Assembly: GCF_014844075.1 (NCBI RefSeq)
Contig: NZ_CP062165.1
Coordinates: forward strand, 5,890,001 to 5,954,000
From: Paenibacillus sp. JNUCC-31
Lineage (GTDB): Bacteria > Bacillota > Bacilli > Paenibacillales > Paenibacillaceae
DNA: 64,000 nucleotides
Reading direction: 5' to 3'
The translations under genes were made by a program, and so were the position numbers. Positions 1 through 9,080 of this stretch are shown here, in pieces (within the stretch, counting starts at the first letter, position 1; each line of letters starts with the position of its first letter). The notes beneath the pieces were generated by a model, which saw nothing but the letters and a program-made list of their open reading frames with translations, was not told the DNA's origin and did no database searches.

Positions 1-45
1 TCTCCGAAAATAAGGGAGTGTGCATGATTTTTACATAAGGGATTT

Positions 46-54
46 TGATATAAT
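46..54 (+). promoter_or_regulatory. Extended -10 promoter for dinB
   Basis: TGATATAAT matches an extended -10 (TGnTATAAT) about 50 bp upstream of the polymerase IV start. No good -35 lies 17 bp upstream, which is tolerated for extended -10 promoters. No LexA box (CGAAC-N4-GTTCG) is visible, so SOS control is not supported here. Confidence 0.45.
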
Positions 55-107
55 AGATAAAAGAGTACGTTTTAAGGAATAGTGTATACGAAAGGACGGT
101 GGTGGAC

Positions 108-1412
108 ATGTCTTCAGACCAAACGCATAACAACATAAATGTAGATCGATATTATCCTGCCGCCGGACGAGTGATTTTGCATGTCGATATGAATGCTTTT
201 TATTGCTCTGTACATGAAGCCGAGGAACCGGAATTATATAGAGGAAAAGCGACGGCGGTTGCTGGCAGCAGTGAAGTGCGCAAAGGTGTCATTGTCACTT
301 GTTCGTACACGGCTCGAAGCAGGGGCATATCCACAGGCATGGTTGTTCATCAAGCGTTGAAGAAGTGTCCTGAATTAATTGTGATTCGTCCGGATTTTCA
401 TCTGTATCGAAAGTATTCGAGAGAATTCATGAAAATAGCCTACAGTTATACGCCGCTGCTCGAAGCGACCTCCATCGATGAATGTTACCTCGATATTACA
501 GGTTCCAGACAGTTCGGTACGCCGCTGGAAATTGCGGAGAGTATTCAGAACAGAATCCGGGACGAACTGGGGTTGCCTTGTTCCATCGGAATTGCACCCA
601 ATAAGCTGCTGGCCAAGATGGCCTCTGATTTGAAGAAACCGAACGGCATTTCGATTTTGCGGATGAGAGATGTGCCAGAGATCTTGTGGAAGAGACCTTG
701 TAACGAGATGTTCGGAATTGGCAAGAAGACAGCCGAAAAGCTGAAGAAGCTGGGAATTGAAACGATCGGTCAATTGGCCAAATCAGACGAGCGGATGTTA
801 ACGGATGTATTTGGAATCAATGGCTCCTGGCTGAAAAATTCAGCTAATGGCATTAATCATTCGGAAGTTCAGGCTGAACGTGAAGCGAACAAATCGATTG
901 GACATACAACCACTCTGCCTGCGGACATATCTGAAATGCATGATGTACACCGGGTCTTGCTGAATATAAGTGACCAGGTTGCCAGACGACTGCGCAAGCA
1001 CGAAATGCTCAGTCAGGGCATTCAGATTACGATTCGTACACCAGATATGAAGACGATTACCAGATCACGGATGCTGGAAGTGCCTACCGAAGATGCGTCG
1101 ATTATATATCGGGAAGCCTGTGCTTTGTTTGCAAAGCATTGGGGCGGGGGCAAGCCGGTTCGTATGCTGGGCGTTACCCTGCAAACCCTAATTCCGCGTG
1201 AGGAATCGGCGGTACAGCTTGATCTGTTCGAATATGAACAGAAACCCAAAAAGGAAAATCTGATTCGTATTATGGATCAGTTGCGTGACAAATTTGGTGA
1301 GAATGCAGTCGTTACAGCTGGTATGCTGGGGGATGATCCTTCCGTGTTACTTCGCAATCACAAAGTTCGGGGGACCTCTCTGCAAAAAGATAATTTGCAA
1401 AGTCTCGATTAA
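108..1412 (+). CDS. dinB: DNA polymerase IV (Y-family translesion polymerase)
   Basis: This is an error-prone Y-family polymerase that copies past damaged bases without proofreading; the protein is about 434 aa, normal for Gram-positive Pol IV. The N-terminal catalytic motif HVDMNAFYCSVH and the second acidic motif SIDECYLD supply the metal-binding carboxylates. The palm segment CSIGIAPNKLLAKMASD and the helix-hairpin-helix around MFGIGKKTAEKL follow. QLDLF near residue 370 matches the beta-clamp binding consensus, so the protein should be recruited to the replisome. The ATG at 108 lies about 11 bp after AAAGGA; in-frame GTG codons at 99 and 102 are alternatives. It is monocistronic and is followed by the ferredoxin promoter. 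Confidence 0.95.
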   Translation: MSSDQTHNNINVDRYYPAAGRVILHVDMNAFYCSVHEAEEPELYRGKATAVAGSSEVRKGVIVTCSYTARSRGISTGMVVHQALKKCPELIVIRPDFHLYRKYSREFMKIAYSYTPLLEATSIDECYLDITGSRQFGTPLEIAESIQNRIRDELGLPCSIGIAPNKLLAKMASDLKKPNGISILRMRDVPEILWKRPCNEMFGIGKKTAEKLKKLGIETIGQLAKSDERMLTDVFGINGSWLKNSANGINHSEVQAEREANKSIGHTTTLPADISEMHDVHRVLLNISDQVARRLRKHEMLSQGIQITIRTPDMKTITRSRMLEVPTEDASIIYREACALFAKHWGGGKPVRMLGVTLQTLIPREESAVQLDLFEYEQKPKKENLIRIMDQLRDKFGENAVVTAGMLGDDPSVLLRNHKVRGTSLQKDNLQSLD

Positions 1413-1448
1413 ATAGGGCATAATGAAGTCTTGAGGTTGTAAAATAAT

Positions 1449-1477
1449 TTGTAATAACTTTTACTTTGTATTAATAT
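1449..1477 (+). promoter_or_regulatory. SigA-type promoter for ferredoxin gene
   Basis: TTGTAA and TAATAT are separated by exactly 17 bp in a very AT-rich stretch about 55 bp upstream of the ferredoxin start. The spacing is ideal and both hexamers are close to consensus. Confidence 0.5.
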
Positions 1478-1515
1478 GTTCCTAGATAAAAATACTGTAC
1501 GTTCTCGAATAATAG

Positions 1516-1773
<258 letters not shown>

Positions 1774-1786
1774 TTCCTTTTATATG

Positions 1787-1831
1787 AAAAGCACATTCTA
1801 CTGTCATTGCGGCAGCGGGATGTGCTTTTTT
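1787..1831 (+). terminator. Rho-independent terminator after fer
   Basis: AAAGCACAT pairs with ATGTGCTTT across a loop of about 20 nt and ends in a T run. Confidence 0.75.
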
Positions 1832-1938
1832 GTCGAATGTTGTGGGATTGATCCGGGTACTCAAGTCCTATGGATTTCTTGTCTTCATTTGCCGATATAT
1901 AGAGAAACGGAAAAAAAGGCGAAATGATGGAGGATCGG

Positions 1939-3378
1939 ATGCAAAATACTCATCTAAGAACATATGTAAAGAAACATCCCGATAATAAAATGGCATGGTA
2001 TTTGCTTGGTAAGGAGTATTTGGGTGAAGGACAGGAGGCCAAGGCGAACTATTGTTTTCAGCAGGCGGGTGAAGTCTACGAGGCTTTCGAGCGAAGCAAG
2101 GCACCGGCAGATATATGGGTAGATTATCAGGAAAAGCTAGTCGAGATGGCGGAGCAAAAGGAGAAAAAACACCGTGTTCGCAAAATGTGGCTGACCCTCT
2201 TGATGCTGCTTGTCCTTGCAGGGTTACCGCCTGCCGATGCCCCGGGTTTCAACCGCGATGCAGCGGATGCTCTGGCTTCGGCGTTGGAATCTACGGATGA
2301 AGCCACGGAGAACGGATCAGGAAATAGCGGGGGAGATTCGACTCCTGTTACGGATTCCAATGTGTTTACTGCGGGTGCATTTGGTAGAGGTGACCAGGGC
2401 GAAGCGGCACTTGCAGCAGCGTGGTCTGGCTCGGGTTCGAACGTGCAGACATCGGCAGTGCTCGGAATGCAAGTCGCGGGTAACTGGTCATTATGGAAGC
2501 GTAATATGCCTGTAAAATACATCGTTCAGACAAACCACAGTGGTAAATTAACTGCACAGAGTTATGATTCCAAGCAGTGTAACTGTAAGCCACCGGAGGT
2601 ATCACCGAAAATCAAGCGCCTCGCACAAGCGTGGACAGCCAAACAGGAATCTGCGGCAGCTCTGTCGAGTGCAATCATTACATATAAAAAACAAAAAGGA
2701 ACCTGGCCCAAAAGCGTAGCGCAGCTTGCACAGCCGTTTCCAAACAATATTCTGGGAGAGACTGCTCCAGGCATGACCCAGATGTTTCCGACACTATTAG
2801 CGATGCATCAACAAGAGGGGACGGGAAAAGGGGGAAATACAACTGTTGGAACAACAGGTGTGAATTCAGACCTGCCGTCAGGAAAAAATGCTGCGTTTAT
2901 GGATACTTTAGGCGGACAGCCTTTTTTGGAAGATCGGCTTGAGATTATCGTCGACAAGAGCGAACATAAACTTGCGCTGGTTAGTGGCAACACCATTATT
3001 CGGAATTACGAGGTGGGGCTTGGTGGAGATCGTACTCCAGAGGGCTCATTTGTGATTTCAGACAAGGTTGTGAATCCAAATGGTCGTTCCAATGGCGAGT
3101 TTGGGAGTAGAGGGATGCAGCTCTCTGATACGAACTATGCCATCCATGGGACCAACGAGCCGAACAGTATTGGGCTGGATGAATCCCTTGGATGTGTGAG
3201 AATGAGTACTGAAGATGTGGAAGAACTGTTTGCTCTCGCTCCTCAGGGAACTCCGGTACGCATCGGTAAAGATCTGCTGCCAGAAACAACGCTTGTTCCA
3301 GAAGCGAAGGATCGCTACCGGAATACACTTGTTCCCAAGCAAAATAATCCGAATAAAACGTATCACTGGTTGAATTAG
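1939..3378 (+). CDS. Membrane-anchored L,D-transpeptidase (YkuD domain)
   Basis: This protein is predicted to form 3-3 cross-links or to attach proteins or lipids in peptidoglycan using a catalytic cysteine. The C-terminal YkuD domain (from about residue 335) contains His403 in AIHGTNEP and Cys419 in SLGCVRM, the conserved HG...SxGCxRM signature. The N-terminal 80 residues resemble a TPR-like helical unit (AWYLLGKEYL) and should be cytoplasmic. One hydrophobic segment (MWLTLLMLLVLAGL, about residues 80-95) follows, then a long Ser/Gly/Thr-rich linker. This topology of cytoplasmic helices, one TM and an external catalytic domain recurs in Paenibacillus. The ATG at 1939 follows GGAGGA closely; the ATGs at 1924 and 1927 are alternatives. 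Confidence 0.85.
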   Translation: MQNTHLRTYVKKHPDNKMAWYLLGKEYLGEGQEAKANYCFQQAGEVYEAFERSKAPADIWVDYQEKLVEMAEQKEKKHRVRKMWLTLLMLLVLAGLPPADAPGFNRDAADALASALESTDEATENGSGNSGGDSTPVTDSNVFTAGAFGRGDQGEAALAAAWSGSGSNVQTSAVLGMQVAGNWSLWKRNMPVKYIVQTNHSGKLTAQSYDSKQCNCKPPEVSPKIKRLAQAWTAKQESAAALSSAIITYKKQKGTWPKSVAQLAQPFPNNILGETAPGMTQMFPTLLAMHQQEGTGKGGNTTVGTTGVNSDLPSGKNAAFMDTLGGQPFLEDRLEIIVDKSEHKLALVSGNTIIRNYEVGLGGDRTPEGSFVISDKVVNPNGRSNGEFGSRGMQLSDTNYAIHGTNEPNSIGLDESLGCVRMSTEDVEELFALAPQGTPVRIGKDLLPETTLVPEAKDRYRNTLVPKQNNPNKTYHWLN

Positions 3379-3465
3379 ACGGAAAAAAAGTGATCCGGGC
3401 CAAAGAAACGTTAAAATCTCATGCTGGGTGTGGGTATGTAGATGCAGGGCAGTAGGTTGGACTCT

Positions 3466-3603
3466 TTACAGATTGGCGATAATAATAAGTGCGCCAATAA
3501 TAATAATCAGTCCACCAACACTGGCTGCCGTCCATATAATGGCTTTCCGATTGACCTCATCTTTCTTTTGCTGCAATGTAGGTGGTTTGCGTTTGGGAGC
3601 CAT
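3466..3603 (-). CDS. Small single-pass membrane protein, 45 aa
   Basis: A short gene on the minus strand begins with ATG at 3603 after a near-perfect AAGGAGG (3611-3617) at normal spacing and ends with TAA at 3466. The product has a basic N-terminal 20 residues (MAPKRKPP followed by LQQKKDEVNRK) and a C-terminal membrane helix rich in isoleucine (GGLIIIIGALIIIANL). The N-in topology follows from the positive residues. I do not recognise a family. It lies alone between the L,D-transpeptidase and pyrD, transcribed against both. The strong ribosome-binding site and clean helix make it more convincing than a chance ORF. Confidence 0.7.
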   Translation of the reverse strand: MAPKRKPPTLQQKKDEVNRKAIIWTAASVGGLIIIIGALIIIANL

Positions 3604-3706
3604 GGGCTGTTCCTCCTTCGGGAAATAGGGCTAATATCGAAGTAGCCATGCTCCCATTGTAAAGAATTCAACTCGTCATTTCCAGTAGGCGGGTTGATTT
3701 CTTGTG

Positions 3707-3757
3707 AGCATTTTGCATCATTCGATTTTTGTTGCTTGTAGGGGTATGCAAAATGCT
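3707..3757. repeat. 12-bp inverted repeat upstream of pyrD
   Basis: AGCATTTTGCAT (3707-3718) and ATGCAAAATGCT (3746-3757) are exact complements around a 27-nt loop. There is no T run, so it could be an operator or mRNA hairpin rather than a terminator. The rest of 3604-3885 shows no gene. Confidence 0.55.
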
Positions 3758-3885
3758 TCTGTCTATGCTCAAACTACTTTCCTTTTGAAGAAGAAACGGA
3801 TAGACTTGTGTATAGAGTGTTTTTTTACATATGAAAAGACGGAAAGCAGTTTTTTAGCGTACCGGAACAGAACGGAGTGATTGAT

Positions 3886-4983
3886 TTGTTATACAGAAGT
3901 CTTGCTAAACCCTTATTGTTCAAAATGGACCCTGAGCAGGCCCATCATTTAATTATCGGCGGCTTAAGCGGAATGGGGAGCATCCGCCCGGTTCCTTCCG
4001 GGTTACGTGTCATGTATGGCGTGCGTGAAACCTCCGATCTGGCTGTGGACATGTTTGGATGCCACTTTCCTACTCCTGTAGGACTTGCTGCCGGTTTGGA
4101 CAAAAACGGACAGGCTGTAACGGGCTTTTCTTCCATCGGGTTTGGCTTTATGGAAGTGGGCACAGTCACACCGCTTGCACAGCCAGGCAACGACCAGCCG
4201 CGGTTATTTCGTTTGCCTCCCGATGAGGCTTTGGTGAATCGGATGGGCTTCAATAACCTCGGAGCCGAAGCGATGGCGGGTGAATTGGCAAGCCTCAAGG
4301 AGCGCCGAATTCCAGTGGCAGTGAATATAGGTAAGAACAAGGCGACACCGAATGAAGAAGCGCATTTGGATTATGCAAAATGTATTCGGGCCCTATATGA
4401 TTATGCGGACCTGTTCGTGGTGAATATCAGTTCACCAAATACACCGGATTTGCGTAATCTGCAACATGGGAATGAATTAAAGGAGTTGCTTGCTGCTGTC
4501 ATGAATGAGATGGAGACGCAGCGTAAAAGAGCGGGTGGCCCAGTTAAATCGGTATTGGTCAAAATTGCACCGGATGTCAACGATCAAGAGCTTGAATATA
4601 TGGTAAGTACCATCGCGGATAGTGGTGTTGCCGGCATCATCGCAACCAACACAACGATTAGCCGTGAGGGTCTGTCCCATCAACATGCCAAGGAAACGGG
4701 GGGACTAAGTGGCAAGCCGCTGCGTGACCGTTCCACGGAGATCATTCGCCAAATCTATCGTCATACTGAAGGCAAACTGCCGATCATCGGTTCAGGTGGT
4801 ATTTTCACAAGCGAAGATGCCTACGAAAAGATTAAAGCGGGAGCAAGCCTGGTGGAAATATATACAGCATTGATCTATGAAGGTCCTGAAGTGAACCGAC
4901 GCATTCATGCCGGACTGCGTGAATTGCTGCGCAAAGACGGTTACAGCCATATTACGGAAGCTGTCGGTGCAGAGCATCGTTAA
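3886..4983 (+). CDS. pyrD: Dihydroorotate dehydrogenase (quinone), class 2
   Basis: This FMN enzyme oxidises dihydroorotate to orotate in pyrimidine synthesis and passes electrons to membrane quinone. It is about 365 aa. The class 2 N-terminal extension is present (LLYRSLAKPLLFKMDPEQAHH), a helical quinone-tunnel segment absent from class 1 enzymes. FMN and substrate motifs include GLAAGLDKNG, MGFNNLG, VNISSPNT (the catalytic Ser is in this loop) and GSGGIFTSEDAYEKI. I start at TTG 3886, which lies 8 bp after CGGAG and gives the usual family N-terminus; GTG 3877 overlaps that ribosome-binding site. The gene stands apart from any pyr operon in this window. Confidence 0.95.
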   Translation: MLYRSLAKPLLFKMDPEQAHHLIIGGLSGMGSIRPVPSGLRVMYGVRETSDLAVDMFGCHFPTPVGLAAGLDKNGQAVTGFSSIGFGFMEVGTVTPLAQPGNDQPRLFRLPPDEALVNRMGFNNLGAEAMAGELASLKERRIPVAVNIGKNKATPNEEAHLDYAKCIRALYDYADLFVVNISSPNTPDLRNLQHGNELKELLAAVMNEMETQRKRAGGPVKSVLVKIAPDVNDQELEYMVSTIADSGVAGIIATNTTISREGLSHQHAKETGGLSGKPLRDRSTEIIRQIYRHTEGKLPIIGSGGIFTSEDAYEKIKAGASLVEIYTALIYEGPEVNRRIHAGLRELLRKDGYSHITEAVGAEHR

Positions 4984-5117
4984 GCATGGTTTCAGAGTTA
5001 CCCGGATTGAAAATAGAAGCGTGGAAGAGGGTAATATCGCACGGGACTCTTCCCCCCGTCTAACATCATGTATAATGGATAGGAACAGGGGAAGCTATAG
5101 AGACAGGAGGCATGAGC

Positions 5118-5933
5118 ATGGACGGTAGAGACTGGGGTACATTTTTACTTCCTTATGAACAAGCGGTAGAGGAATTGAAAGTCAAGTTTAAAACGATGCG
5201 GGCGGAGCTTAAGAAAAGGGAAGAATACGCCCCGATCGAGTTCGTTACCGGTCGTGTCAAAAAAATATCCAGTATTCTGGAGAAATCCAGACGCCTGAAT
5301 GTGCCGCTTGATCAGGTAGAAACGGGTATTGAGGATATTGCAGGTATCCGCATTATGTGCCAGTTTGTGGATGACATTCGTCGGGTAGCCGAGTATATAC
5401 GTGGGCGCAAGGATTTGACGGTATTAATCGAGAAGGATTATATCACCAACTTCAAAGAGAGCGGCTACCGCAGTTTTCATATGATTATTGAGTATCCTGT
5501 TCAGACGGCACTTGGACAGAAGAACGTGCTGGCCGAGATACAGATTCGGACGCTGGCGATGAACTTCTGGGCCACAATTGAGCACTCCCTGAGTTACAAG
5601 TTCCGGGAGAGTCTGCCGGATGACATGCGGGCAAGATTGAAAAAAACGGCAGAGGCCGCTTTTGTACTCGATAATGAGATGTCGGCGATCCGTCTGCAGA
5701 TTCTGGAGGCACAGAAGGCCTTTGAGGATGATTCCAACATTGTGTCAAGAACACTGAACATCATACATCAGTTGTATTTCTATCATCTTGTGAACGAAGC
5801 GATTGAAGCACAGAAACGTTTCAATGATTGCTGGGAGCGTCATGATATGGAAGGCCTGAAAGACCTGCTGGATGATGTGAAAGCACTTCTGAATGCAGCC
5901 AGAAAGGGCGAAAACCCGGATGAGCCGCTATGA
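5118..5933 (+). CDS. relQ: Small alarmone synthetase, RelQ/YjbM type
   Basis: This protein is predicted to transfer pyrophosphate from ATP to GDP or GTP, making (p)ppGpp. It contains only the RelA/SpoT synthetase domain: TGRVKKISSILEKSRR, EDIAGIRIMCQF, KDYITNFKESGYRSFHMI, and EIQIRTLAMNFWATIEHSLSYK, which carries the catalytic and substrate-binding residues. There is no hydrolase, TGS or ACT domain, as in RelQ/YjbM and RelP/YwaC; the C-terminal helices are those used for tetramerisation. The ATG at 5118 is 7 bp after AGGAGG, while ATG 5112 is only 1 bp from it. Its last 14 bp overlap the next gene, so the two are probably translated together. Confidence 0.93.
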   Translation: MDGRDWGTFLLPYEQAVEELKVKFKTMRAELKKREEYAPIEFVTGRVKKISSILEKSRRLNVPLDQVETGIEDIAGIRIMCQFVDDIRRVAEYIRGRKDLTVLIEKDYITNFKESGYRSFHMIIEYPVQTALGQKNVLAEIQIRTLAMNFWATIEHSLSYKFRESLPDDMRARLKKTAEAAFVLDNEMSAIRLQILEAQKAFEDDSNIVSRTLNIIHQLYFYHLVNEAIEAQKRFNDCWERHDMEGLKDLLDDVKALLNAARKGENPDEPL

Positions 5934-6414
5934 GCCGCTGTATATTGACTATCTGATCTATTTTAATCGCGATCAGGACTATTTTGAGTGCCATGAGGTT
6001 TTGGAAGAACTATGGCTTGAGCGGGATCGGGATTCGATGTACAAAGGGCTATTGCAGATTGCAGTGGGGCTTTACCATTTCAGAAATGCTAATCTTCGCG
6101 GAGGACGCATGATGTTACAGAGTTCGGTAGATCTGTTAAAGTCATATCCGGAAACTTCGCGAGGTATTGCTCTAAGACCGTTAGTGCAAGAAGTACAGGA
6201 GTTGGTTCATGGACTTTCGGGTCCTGAGCCACAGAAATTTCCTTACAGAGACCTGTACATTCGGATTGAGGATGAGGAACTGGTACAGAAGGTTCGAGAA
6301 CGAGCTCTTGAACTGAAGCCCAATATTCCCCAACGTCGAAGTCCTACACGTGGACGAATCTATGAAGAGAAGATGAAGGCGTTACAGCAGGAACAGAACA
6401 TGCAGAGCGAGTAA
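5920..6414 (+). CDS. DUF309 family protein
   Basis: This is a 164-aa alpha-helical protein with the DUF309 signature: RDQDYFECHEVLEELWLE followed by KGLLQIAVGLYHFRNANLRGGR. The conserved His and Glu of the ECHEVLEE motif are intact. The biochemical function of the family is not established. It overlaps the end of the alarmone synthetase gene by 14 bp, so it is probably made by coupled translation, which hints at but does not prove a shared stress context. The start is ATG 5920, about 10 bp after AAAGGGCG. The C-terminus is basic and hydrophilic. Confidence 0.85.
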   Translation: MSRYEPLYIDYLIYFNRDQDYFECHEVLEELWLERDRDSMYKGLLQIAVGLYHFRNANLRGGRMMLQSSVDLLKSYPETSRGIALRPLVQEVQELVHGLSGPEPQKFPYRDLYIRIEDEELVQKVRERALELKPNIPQRRSPTRGRIYEEKMKALQQEQNMQSE

Positions 6415-6474
6415 GCATATAATGGAAAGTCATCATCCACTTCATCATTAACATATGTCAGACATATAATCTAT

Positions 6475-6518
6475 AAAAAAACACCCCGACTGTTCCTATA
6501 GAGGAGCGTCGGGGTGTT
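6475..6518 (-). terminator. Rho-independent terminator for the thioredoxin gene
   Basis: Read on the minus strand, ACACCCCGAC pairs with GTCGGGGTGT and is followed by seven T residues. It lies about 100 bp beyond the stop of the minus-strand thioredoxin gene. Confidence 0.8.
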
Positions 6519-6622
6519 CGATATTAAATGACATCAATACGTTTTGGAATGATTCCAGAGCTTGTCCATGAAAGGGCAATATGATTCCTGAGGGTCCATC
6601 ACATCCACGATGGGGTAAACGA

Positions 6623-7171
6623 TTAGCTTGCCGACGGAGTAGTACTGCCTTTATATTTCTCGAAAAATTGCTTGTAGTCATCCAGTGTATAACCGTTGTC
6701 ACTGCCATTTTCCTGCAACCCGCCAACCATGCGATCTTTCTCTACACCATCCTGATAGTATACCAGAGTCGGTGTGTATTCAATGTTATAGTCTGACCAA
6801 CCGGAATCAAATTCGCGCAGATTGAACTGAGGCAGTTGAATGCCTTCCTCATCGACCAGCGGCATTAGCTGAGGTGTTGTTGCACGGCAGTGTGAGCAAT
6901 CGGAGGCAAAGAAATATACAAAGAAGCTGTCTTTGTTATCAATTCTGGCTTTTAGATCATCAGGCAAAATAATTTGTTGGTAGTTCGGATCGTCCAGCAA
7001 TTCGCGTGTTGCGGGATTAAGTTTGGAAGCGGCGATGCCATAAGCATTCCCCACGGCGTCCATTTGTTTCTTGGATTGCTGATTCACCAGGACAAGTGCT
7101 GCAATCAATACAACGAAAATACCCAGGAAAATAAGGATTGCAGCGCTTTTCTTTTTCTTCTTGGATTTCAT
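6623..7171 (-). CDS. Membrane-anchored thioredoxin-fold protein
   Basis: This 182-aa protein has a lysine-rich N-terminus (MKSKKKKK), one membrane helix (about residues 10-30) and an extracytoplasmic thioredoxin fold. The active site is CSHC in YFFASDCSHCRATTP, and the cis-proline segment is YTPTLVYYQDG. It probably reduces or exchanges disulfides of surface or cytochrome proteins; the partner is unknown. I start at ATG 7171, which follows GGGGGAT by about 7 bp, rather than the ATG at 7186, which overlaps that site. It is divergent from the rRNA methyltransferase gene and has its own terminator. Confidence 0.85.
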   Translation of the reverse strand: MKSKKKKKSAAILIFLGIFVVLIAALVLVNQQSKKQMDAVGNAYGIAASKLNPATRELLDDPNYQQIILPDDLKARIDNKDSFFVYFFASDCSHCRATTPQLMPLVDEEGIQLPQFNLREFDSGWSDYNIEYTPTLVYYQDGVEKDRMVGGLQENGSDNGYTLDDYKQFFEKYKGSTTPSAS

Positions 7172-7391
7172 TAAGACATCCCCCATCGATCATATCGAAA
7201 TATAGTTTGGCAAAAACACAGGATGGGATAATATGCATAAACACCCGTATTTTTGCACATCCATCAATCTACTTGCCATTATACTACATTACACGCTGTA
7301 GTGGAATATGTATGAATCAATAGGAAAGCCATGCCTGGATATGATAACATAGAGCAAGTTGCAATTTTAACAAGACAGGATGAGTGCGATT

Positions 7392-9080
7392 ATGGCTGTA
7401 CAGCTGCCTTCGATATTTGCCGAGCGAATGAAAAGCTTGTTAGGCGATGAGTTTGAACCATTTATGAAATCTTATGAACAGTCTCCACATGCGGGACTGA
7501 GAGTGAATACGTTAAAAATATCAATGGAACAATTCGAAGAAATTGCTCCATTCGATATGAGACCCATTCCGTGGTGCGGAACGGGTTTTTATGTGCCTCA
7601 CGGAGTTAAGCCGGGTTTACATCCTTATTATCATGCGGGTTTGTATTATATTCAGGAGCCAAGTGCCATGGCCCCGGTTGAATTATTGGATGTACAGCCC
7701 GGGGAACGTGTGCTTGATTTGTGCGCAGCTCCTGGCGGGAAAACAACCCAGATCGCGGCCAAGCTTCAGGGAAAAGGTGTACTCGTTACGAATGATATCC
7801 ATGCGGAACGAACGAAAGCCCTCGCCAAAAACGTGGAATTGTATGGGGTACGCAATGCTGTTGTATTGAATGAATCCCCGGAACGGATTGCGAACGCATT
7901 TCCTCATTATTTTGATAAAGTGTTAATCGATGCGCCTTGCTCTGGGGAGGGCATGTTCCGCAAAGATGTGGACATGGTGAAATCCTGGGAACATCATTCT
8001 GTTGAAAAATGTGTGCTCATGCAGCGCGATATTCTGGAGACTGCCGCCAGGTTACTGGCTCCTGGGGGAACAATTGTATATTCCACATGTACGTTTGCAC
8101 CGGAGGAAAATGAAGCGATGATCGCGGAATTTCTGAACATCAATCCAGAATTCATAGTAAAAGACATCCCGGAAAGTGCCGGATTTGCCCCAGGGAGACC
8201 CGAATGGGTCCGTCAGATGCTGCCCGAGACCGTACGGAAGACAGAATCCGTTCTGGACCAGACTCGTGGAACGGCAAGGTTGTGGCCTCACCTGTTGGAG
8301 GGAGAGGGGCATTATGTTGCTATATTGAAGCATCGTGCTGAATCTCTCAGTGAAGATAACGGGGGTCAAGAAGAAAGCAGGGCGTTACAGACTGGACAGG
8401 CAGCAGATGGGGACGTTATCAATTCGATTGAATCGGTAGATCAATCCATCCGTGTATCTGCATCAATCAGTAAAGAAGAGCGTAAAAGGGAACGTCTCAT
8501 GAGAACCGAATCCAGAGAACGTAATGACAGACATGCCCGCAGTGGTAAGGCACAGGGAAAACAGGGCAAAGAAAACGAACGTGGTGGCCGCAAAAACGGA
8601 CGGAGTCAGGCACGAGGAGCCGATCAATCAAGTTTCGATCCAGGAGCAGTGTACACGTCATTTTTACGAGATAATCTGGAGATGGATACTGCTGGAGAAA
8701 CGGTCTTTTACGGCGATCGGGTGTATCAATCTTCTGTGGGTGCTGTCCGCCTGGAAGGGCTTAAGGTGATACGTCCAGGGTGGTTTATGGGTACCTTGAA
8801 AAATGGACGATTTGTCCCATCTCACCCGCTGGCATGCGCTTTGAATGCAGCGGAGGCTCTGCGATCCGTAAATCTGTCTTCGACTGACGGCGAAGCGGTG
8901 AGGTATCTCAAAGGCGAGACGTTGAACATCGAAGAAGCACGTGTTAAACGCAACACGGGTACAGCCGCCAAAGGCTATGTCCTGGTATGTGTGGATGGTT
9001 TCGCTGTGGGCTGGGGGAAATGGCTGGATGGTGTACTGAAGAATGAATATCCGGCAGGCTGGAGGTGGACATCGGTATGA
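7392..9080 (+). CDS. 16S rRNA m5C methyltransferase, RsmF/NOL1-NOP2-Sun family
   Basis: This protein methylates cytosine C5 in rRNA with S-adenosylmethionine. It has the catalytic core of the RsmB/RsmF family: APGGKTTQIAAKL (SAM motif I), IDAPCSGEGMFRKD (release cysteine) and YSTCTFAPEENE (nucleophilic cysteine). A C-terminal RNA-binding region ends in KGYVLVCVDGFAVGWGK, like RsmF. Between core and C-domain, roughly residues 360-410, is a low-complexity linker rich in Arg, Lys, Gly and Glu. ATG 7392 gives the usual MAVQLP start, about 11 bp after AGGA. The stop overlaps the next gene's start by 4 bp (ATGA), indicating translational coupling with the pseudouridine synthase. Confidence 0.9.
   Translation: MAVQLPSIFAERMKSLLGDEFEPFMKSYEQSPHAGLRVNTLKISMEQFEEIAPFDMRPIPWCGTGFYVPHGVKPGLHPYYHAGLYYIQEPSAMAPVELLDVQPGERVLDLCAAPGGKTTQIAAKLQGKGVLVTNDIHAERTKALAKNVELYGVRNAVVLNESPERIANAFPHYFDKVLIDAPCSGEGMFRKDVDMVKSWEHHSVEKCVLMQRDILETAARLLAPGGTIVYSTCTFAPEENEAMIAEFLNINPEFIVKDIPESAGFAPGRPEWVRQMLPETVRKTESVLDQTRGTARLWPHLLEGEGHYVAILKHRAESLSEDNGGQEESRALQTGQAADGDVINSIESVDQSIRVSASISKEERKRERLMRTESRERNDRHARSGKAQGKQGKENERGGRKNGRSQARGADQSSFDPGAVYTSFLRDNLEMDTAGETVFYGDRVYQSSVGAVRLEGLKVIRPGWFMGTLKNGRFVPSHPLACALNAAEALRSVNLSSTDGEAVRYLKGETLNIEEARVKRNTGTAAKGYVLVCVDGFAVGWGKWLDGVLKNEYPAGWRWTSV

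Noticed and set aside
5041..5076. TATAAT at 5071 as a promoter for the alarmone synthetase
   Set aside because: The -10 is perfect, but nothing resembling a -35 lies at the right distance, so it was not listed as a feature; it remains possible.
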